From: Triplophysa rosa
Lineage: Eukaryota; Chordata; Actinopteri; Cypriniformes; Nemacheilidae
Length of the DNA: 64,000 bases
NCBI RefSeq assembly: GCF_024868665.1
Contig: NC_079900.1
Location: 16,585,759 to 16,649,758, forward strand
Direction of reading: 5' to 3'
Below the pieces are notes generated by a model. The model was not told where the DNA came from. It saw only the letters and a list, made by a program, of their open reading frames with translations, and made no database searches. Position 1 is the stretch's first letter. The number at the start of each line of letters is the position of its first letter. A program made the position numbers and the translations under genes. Below, piece by piece: positions 54,201-63,200 of the stretch.

Positions 54201-57200
54201 GTATCTACGTCACTAGAAATAATCCCCGCCTAGGACTGACTGCGAAAACTTAACTCTCTCCTCCCCAAACATTTTTTTAATATTCTGTGTCTATCAGTTA
54301 AAATAAACCCACCATAAAAATTATAGACCCTTCATTTGTTTGTAAGTAGGCAAACTTACAAAATCAGCAGGGGATCAAATACTTATTTCCCTCACTGTAA
54401 AACACGGCTCACCTGCCCGTCAACAATCCACTTGGAGATGGTGGTCTTCCCATCATCCCCCGCACGAAACTTCAGTGTGGCAGATCGCGAGCTGATCTTA
54501 GAAATGACCAGATTTGATGGAGCTCCTGGAAGTTCTACATTAAAGAAATAAACCAAAAATGAAAAGCCCAAAAGTAAAGAAGTCACCTCTAAACAACGCC
54601 CGCACAACACACCCATCAATAACCACGGAACATCGCTTCGACAAACGACTTCTGAGGTCTGACTGGAATATTTAAAAAACAATGTTTAGATCCCAAATGC
54701 GCTTGGGACTCGGCCAAAAAAAGGGATTTCTGATGCTTTTGAAGTGCTGAGATAAAAAGTCTCATTTGGTTTGAAAAACCTTTGATGAAATTACACTGGA
54801 ATTAAATCAAATAACAGTCGATAGTCTCGCATCTGCCTGAAATCCCCACTGAGACGAGTACATGTCTGTTTCCCTAATGTCTCACAATATGCAATTTATC
54901 AGCAGACATTATGGTTCGGATTGGCGTTCAGCCAGTTCAGCGTTTGCCTTTTTTCACCGCGAGAAATTCTGCCTTGAAGCAAGTATAAATGAATATTTCT
55001 TCTTTAGTGCCATATTTGATTTATGGCAGCGCGTAGGCAACAACTTCTCAGCTTCTGAGCAGAAAAGTCCAGCTTAAAAGATCATCATTCATTTATTTCG
55101 AGGCTGTTTATACGCTGCATACGTTTCCAAGTTGACTAACTTCTATAAGGTACTGCATTTTCGGCAAAACTATAGAGGTGCACTGACGTACCTGGTGGCA
55201 CTCCGGAGGAAATCGTGGAGGATGTTATAATTCCCACGCCTGCCTCCGTCATGGCTGCAACCTCCAGCGTGTACGTGGTGAGCGACGTCAAACCGGTGAC
55301 TTTATAATCCAGCGTGGTGTTCGTCAAGGTCCGTGCCACCCGTGACTGGTTCGTTCCCTGCACCTCCCAGGACACAAGGTAACCTGCAAAGCACCAATCC
55401 CATTCGAGAAACTTTAAAGGTCCAGTGTATGAAATTTAGCCGCATCTAGCGGTGAGGTCGCGAATATCAACCAACGGCTCACTTCCCCCCCTTGCTTTCG
55501 AATCACTACGGTGGCTGACACAGAACTAAGATGTCGTCACGTTTTCGCTTCTTTGCCGAAGGAGATAACATATTTACGAAATGCTTTCTGTAGAGCAGTT
55601 TGTCCGTTTAGGGCTACTGTAGAAACAACATGGTGAATTCCGACCCGCAGGTGTATGTAGATAGAAATAGCTAATATTAAGGTAATAAAAACACAACGCT
55701 TCATTATGTAAGATCTTTATACACCTCTGAAGACATAGTTATGTATATTATATTGCATTTCTGTCAATAGATCTTCCAAAAAATTATACACAACACCTTT
55801 AAATGCTTCAAAACCTAATAGCCAATTTGAGGTGTCTGGCACCCGAGTCCAACCTGTGATGACAACCGGGGTCTTGAACTCGAAATAAACAATCCCTTAT
55901 AACAAACAAGGTGGGTGAAATGTGGGGAACTGCTGTAGTGAGTTGTCTAGACCTGGGGCCCTGGCCCCTAACCCACATCTAACTGAGACTAATAGCCAGC
56001 AGAGATCCTATGTAATTTGCTGTTTATTGGGAGTATTTTCTCCCACAGTCAGCAGTGTTTCCAATCGCTGAATGTCCTTTTCCATTGAGGCGCTCATAAA
56101 TCAAGCTTTGCGCTGGGAGAGCCTGCTGGAGAACAGGCATACCCAACATTCAAAGAGCAACAATGCTGTGTGCATTGATATAGACAGGGGCTATTTAGTC
56201 TAATGCATGTCTGATCCCATTCGTCTCTACGCTCTCAATCCACATCCAGCGCTGTTCTGTAACTCAGTCGGCTTAATCTATATCCGGTATCAATCTGCCG
56301 CGGGCTCATTAGTCCTCATCTAATTCTTTCTCTGCACTATTGAGACTTCATGAGCGAGTTGCACGAAAACACGCCCGGCTCATTTTTCTCCATCAAATCG
56401 GAAAATGAAAGGTCTATTTATAAGACCATTAGGGTTCACTTCATTGTGATAATTATGTACATGTTCCTGCCAAATTCTCATTAGTGTAACATTTCTGGAC
56501 GTATACTTTGTATTTTTTGTAAGCTCTTTTAATCTCAATGGTGAAACCTAGATTCTCACTACTGTATTAAAGGAACAGTTCACCCCAAAATATTATCATT
56601 AATTTACATTCAAGTTGTTCCAAATCTGTATAAATTTCTTTGTTGTGATGAACACAGAGAAAGATTTTTGAACCAAACAGTTCTTGGCAACCATTGACTA
56701 CCATAGTAGAAAAAATTACGTTATAATTGTTTGTTCTGTTGAACACAAAAGAAGATATTTTGAAGAATGTAGGAAAGCAAACAGTTCTGGGGCACTTTTG
56801 ATCACCATTCTCATTTTTCCTACTATGGTAGTAAATGGGGTCCAAGAACTGTTTGGTTACAAGCATTCGTCCAAATATCTTTCTCTGTGTTCATCAGAGC
56901 TAAGAAATTTATACAGACTTGGAAAACTAGAGAGTGAGTAATTCATGACAGAATTTTCATTTTTGGGTGAACTGTCCCTTTAAAGTTTTTTTTTAACTGT
57001 TGGAGTTACTGTAACACAATTATTAAAATAGTATAGTAGTAATTCTAAATTATGAAATGACAATGAAAAAACATCTTAATGATTCTTTTTACTTTAAAAC
57101 TGTTTTACATTTGACTTTTTTTACCCCAGAATGATGTGCAAGGTGAAATCATATAATAAAAATTAGTTTTTAAAGGGGTCATGTGGCGCGAACACGTGTT

Positions 57201-60200
57201 TTTATGTGTCTTTGGTTTTGCCCATGCATGTATTAGACACGTAAAATTGCAAAAATAAAAGTGTCGGAACAAAAGATGAATTCTATATAAAAGCGAATGC
57301 TCACCCAGACCTGCCTGAAACGCCTCGTGTAACCACACCCCCACAAATCTACGTCAGTTTGTGGTATTATTTCACTAAAACCGCCCAAATGTATACGCAA
57401 GTAAGGTGGGCTTACCTGTCAGTACAATTGCTTTGGAACCTGATGTTCCAAATATGGTAAGAGGCGTTACATTACCGTCACACACTTGCAGTATCACAGC
57501 AGACTAGACCATTTGACCAATCACAGCAGACTAGACCATCTGACCAATCACAGCAGACTACACTATCTGACCAATCAGATCAGACTACACTGGCGGAAAG
57601 GCGGAGATTACACAGATGAATCGCAGAACGAATCATTTGAGAGTCAGTCAAGAAGTAAGGTAATAAAAACTGCTTATTATTACGAAATAATAGTATTTTT
57701 ACATCATGTATGTACATAAACTTGTTGTCGGACACTCCATAAACCAAAATAAGCCCTTAAAAATATTGAGGAATGTACTCTTTAACTAAAGGAAAAATTG
57801 AAATGTGGTCACAAAAATAAATTGAAATAAGTTTAAAGCACTAAAATAATAATAATAAACAAAAACTAAAAAAGAAATTAATTAATATTATATAGCAACA
57901 TAAAAAATAAATGATAAAATGCCAAAAGCATACACCAAAACTTGAACTAAATTAACATTAAAACTAAAGATCTAAAAATAAAAGCTAATTTAAAATATTA
58001 ATAAAACTAAATAAAACTAAAATCAAAACTATATTAACTCTGTAGCATATAACTACTATTTCTACTTAATCCAAAGAAAATACATCTATTTTCAGTTAGT
58101 GTAAATAGCATATCGCTAAGAAATGATGCTATTTTCACTTAGCGACAGATGCCATTTTACACTAAGTTTAAATAGCAGTAAGTTCTGTTTACACTATTTT
58201 CACTTAGCATCTGTCGCTATGTTCACTTAGTGTAAATAGCAGATATTGCAATTTATATTTTGTGAAAATAGCAACTGCCAATAATAAATCATGTTTTTAT
58301 ATTTTACATACTTTTCGCATTACATTAGGGATAATCGGGAAGGAAATATGCTTAAGCAAAATCTAATTTCCTATTTCTTTCTGTGGTGAAAAATGAGCTG
58401 GACATGTTCTTCAGAGTTTCTGAGAGATTCACCCTTCACGCTCTCGTCTAATGCTGCAGCGGTAACTCATGTTAATGAGTCTCTTGATCGCACTTAGCAT
58501 TCCTTTCATTCAATTTCTTTTCATTCCTTATGGTAATGATTTCGGCATAATAAGGATAAATGGAATTACAGGAATGCAGAAACGCATGCGTTTACACCCA
58601 CGTAGTAGTACGGCACACACAGAGAGACAACATCACGCACACACAAAATCACAACAACACCTTCTTGCAGCTGTGCAACAGGGAGCGAAAATTGTTTCTG
58701 CCAAATCAATGCAAACAACGGAGCAATAATTGCCTTTGTGCAAAGACCCAATGAAGTGTTAAATAGAAGCATATCCATTAATAAAGCTATATGAACGGCA
58801 AATGAAAATGGAGCGCTTTTACGGCCTCACCTGCTTGGTCTCTTGCAATGGTCGTCTACATTTAAACAGAGGATGGCAGATTAGATTTCAGTTAAGAGTC
58901 CGCACATGCTGGAGCGAACAAAATAATATTGATTTAATGCCTTTGGAGTTAAGAGTGGCTTTCAAAGACACTTTTAACTCCATAGGTGTTAGACAACATG
59001 TGTCAGGACTCACTAACCTTCGTAATCAAACTTTAGATTTAATACTGTTTTACTTATAAATGTAGACGACGTTAAAATTCTTCACCAGAGCGAAGACATT
59101 TCGGATCATTATCTAGTATTGTGTTGGCTTAACTTGCCTAGGGCTGCAAATCAAACTCCTTGTTACAAATATGGTACAAAGATTTGTTTCTCGTTAATCT
59201 GCCTGAATTAGCTCAATTCCCTAGCATGAGTAATAACGTAGAAGATCTTGACATTACCACCGAAAATTTTAACTCCACCTTCTCCGAAACACTAGACACA
59301 GTTGCTCCTCTGTGCTTAAAGAAGATTAAAGATAACAGCCCAATACCATGATATAATGAACACACTCAGGCTCTAAAGAAAGCAGCCCGAAAAATGGAGC
59401 GCAGCTTTAAGAAAACCAAATTAGAGGTATTTCGAACAGCATGGATGGATAGTATTCGAAAATACAGGAAAGCCCTAAAAACATCTAGATCTGCCTACTT
59501 TTCATCACTAATAGAAGAAAACCAGCACAAAGCTAGGTTTTTACTCAACACAGTAGCTAAATTAACAAAAAATAAATTCTGAACAAATAAAATGGATGAT
59601 ATTTGAGAAAAAATTATAACAATGCAAGAGGCTACACTAGCTGATCAAACAACTAACTACAGCTACCCTAAGGAGCAATTGCAATTATTTTCTACCGCAG
59701 ATCACGGTGAACTGTCTAAAATCATTAGATCATCCAAATCAACAACATGCATGCTAGACCCTATACCTACAAATCTACTGAAAGAGATGCTCCCAGGATT
59801 TATAGATCCTCTTCTTAGCATTATTAACTCATCTCTGACACTAGGATATGTACCTAAAGCATACAGTATAAGGTGGCTGTTATAAGGCCCCTTGTCAAAA
59901 AAGCCCAACTCGACCCTAGAGAAGTAGTTAACTACAGACCTATATCGAATCCACCGTTAATTTCTAAAGTACTTGAAAAATTAGTTTCAACTCAATTATG
60001 TTCCTTCCTCCAAAGGAATGACATCAATGAAGAATTCCAGTCCGGATTTAAAGCACATCACAGTACATAGACTGCTTTGATCAGAGTTACAAATTATCTG
60101 CTTTTGGCGTCTGACCGTGGCTGTATCTCGTTATTGGTTCTGCTAGACCTTAGTGCACACTCTTAAATAGACTTGAAAATTATGTAGGCATTAATGGAAT

Positions 60201-63200
60201 AGCTTTGAGATGGTTTAAATCTTACTTATCCGTTGTTATTTGTAGCAATAAACAATGAGGTGTCACGCAAATCACAAGTCCAGTATGATGTACCACAGGA
60301 CGCAGTCTTAGGGCCTCTGCTCTTCGCATTATACATGCTACCTCTACGAGATATAATAAAGTGACATGGAGTTAGCTTTCACTGCTACGTTGATGACACT
60401 CAACTTTATATTTCCTCGAAGCCTCACGAAACACAGCAGTTCAACAGAATAATGGAACGCATAGTCGATATAAAAAAGTAACATGAGTAACAACTTTGTA
60501 TTACTTAACTCGGACAAAACAGAAGTGTTACGTATTGGACCGAAAATCGCCATACGTAACAACCAAAAATACTGTTTAACTATTGAAGGATGTTCCATAA
60601 AAACCTTGTCGTCAGCAAAGAATCTTGGCATTTTACTTGATAGTAATCTGTCAATTGAAAGTCATGTCGCCAACACCTGTAAAACCGCGTTTTTCATAAC
60701 GTGTGTCATATGCTGTCACTATCAGATGCAGAGAAGTTAATTCATGCATTCATGACGTCAAGACTTGTTTATTATAATGCAGTATTAAATGGCTGCCCTG
60801 TGGGCCTAATACAAAAACTCCAGCTAGTTCAAAAGGCAGCAGCTCGAGTTCTTACACAAACTAAGAAGTATGAACATATTAGCCCGGTTCTATCAACATT
60901 GCTCTGGTTACCTGTTAAGCAACGCATTAACTTTAAAATCTTACTGAAGCCCTACACGGTTTAGCTCCTCAGTACCTGAATGAGCTTCTCTTGTATTACA
61001 GTCCTTCACGTTCACTACATTCTCAGGGCTCCGATCAGTTGGTAACACCTAGAATTGCAAAATCAAGTGCGGGTGGTAGATCCTTTTCCTATCTAGCGCC
61101 TAAACTTTAGAACAGTCTTCCTTGTACTGTCTGGGAGGCAGACACACTCTGTCAGTTTAAATCTAGATTAAAGACGCATCTTTTCAACCTTGCATACACT
61201 ACACTTCTATAATACAAATCCTCTGAGGGTTTAGGCTGCATTAGTTAGATCAACCGGAACCAGGAACACCTCCCATAACAACTGATGTACTTGCTACATC
61301 AAAGAGTGCAGAACAGTACTCTACTCTCAGCTGTCTTTTCTCATTGTTCCGAGGCTACCACAGCGAGCAGGATGCAGTCCATGGCCAGACCTGGTGGTAG
61401 AGCTGAGAGAGGGAAGCGGCGACCTGACCAGAGCTGAGATGGTAGAGCTGAAAGAGGGAAGCGGCGACCCGTGAAGTCTTCACTACAAAAATGTCAACTG
61501 CTATTAGATTATTAATGATAATATTAAACCTATTATCTTCCTTTTTACTATGTTTATTTTCTTTTTATTTAGCCTAGTTGTGCAAGCACTGTCGAGCTTA
61601 TAGAGATGCTGCAGTTTTTGCCAGAGGGCAACTGGTTCCCCTGGTTGGGCCTGTGTTCTGCCAAGGTTTTTTTTTCTCCATTGGAGTTTGGGTTCCTCTC
61701 CACCGTTTGCATACTGTTTTGCACTGTTTGCCTGACCGGGGGGCTGCTGACATCATCTTTAGAATTTTGTATTTATTAATATAACTTTAAAATGTAACAT
61801 TCTGCTTCATTTATTATTAGCGCTATGTAAATAAAGTTGACTTGACTTTTTCAAGATGTTTAATTATTTTGAGAACATAGTGTTTGACCATTTCAAATCA
61901 ACATAAAATAGCATATTTATGACATATTTTGGGGTAAAACGGGATACTTACCAAAAAGTATGTAGAGTATTGTGTAAATAAAGCTGATAAAAAAAACAAA
62001 ATACTCACCAGTAATGATGCCGTTTTTATCCACAGGTTCCTCCCAGCTCACTTTCAGAGACGTGTCCAAAATCTCTGTAAAACTCAGCCGACCAACAGGG
62101 CCTGGAACTAAACACACAAAAGTACAAACATGTTTGTTTATAAATGTCTGAATTAGGCTATTGCAAGCTTGTTTATTATCGACTAACACAAAGCTTATTT
62201 TTTACATGTGAAATAAATAAGACATTAGGTTATCAAATCAGTTTCCATGCGGGGACCGTAACAAAGGTCCCTTCAGACATAGCAAAACCTGACACGCACA
62301 AGCAAACACTCTTCCACTCCTTTGGTGCATTCTTTTCCCATTAACATTTCTCTTAAAAATTAGTCAAGCTAATTTCTCACTTGCAGTGTCACAGACGCCT
62401 AAAGACGTTGATATAATTATGTGGGCTTGACCCAGAGAGCAGTGTTTATGCTGGAGTCTGAGCAGTACTTTCATTTATGTGACTTTTGTAAGACATGCTG
62501 TAATTTGGTGTTTTATCATGCACAAACTAGTCCAGCGTACATCCATAGCAACAACACAATGAGATGCCAAGTAAAGGGCAAAAGCTGGGGGTCTGCTAAA
62601 GATATCATAAAAGCAATTTTCAAGTTAAATAAACAACAACAATTCTGCTTTATCTTTCTGTTAAGAGACGGATTAAAATAGTTCATGCAACAAGTACCTT
62701 TTTTTCTTGTTCTACTTTGTCTCTGATTTGCCATAAAGTAAATGAACATGTTAAAGGGATAGTTCACCCAAAAATGAAAATTCTGTCATCATTTAGTCAT
62801 TCTCAGATTGTTCAAAACCTGTATAAATGCATTTGTTCTGCTGAACACAAAGGAAGATATTTGGAAGAATGTCAGTAACCAAACAGATCTCATCCCCCAT
62901 TTACTGCCATAGTACAGAAAATAAATACTACGGGAGTTAATGCTTTGGTTACTGACATTCTTCCAAATATTTTCCTTTGTGTTCGGCAGAACAAAGAAAT
63001 TTATAAAGGTTTGGAACAATCTGAGAGTGAGTAAATGATGACAGAATTTTCATTTTTGGGTGAACTGTCCCTTTAATGGCTGTGGTAAATTCCACAGATT
63101 AAGCACTTTGAGAAGTTGCTACTGCTTGGCCTAAATGTAATTGGGGAGTAGTAAGTGGTAATTTAGTGAACAATTTAATCCAAAGCAAATTACAGTACAC

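Larger units (their letters stand above)
54273..57494. repeat. 3.2-kb segmental duplication, copy 2, inserted into a MITE
   Basis: Direct copy of 49688-52909. I found two base differences, both near the right end (57412 T against 52827 G; 57431 C against 52846 T). It carries a Tc1 end fragment without the Tc1 body and a truncated MITE (57170-57494), so both edges are breakpoints. Both exons it contains have intact coding sequence and splice sites. Confidence 0.93.

Noticed and set aside
49688..57494. The duplication as two haplotypes placed in series
   Set aside because: Not fully excluded, but a simple haplotype join would not leave copy 2 between the two matched halves of one MITE; I therefore favour a real insertion pending read evidence.
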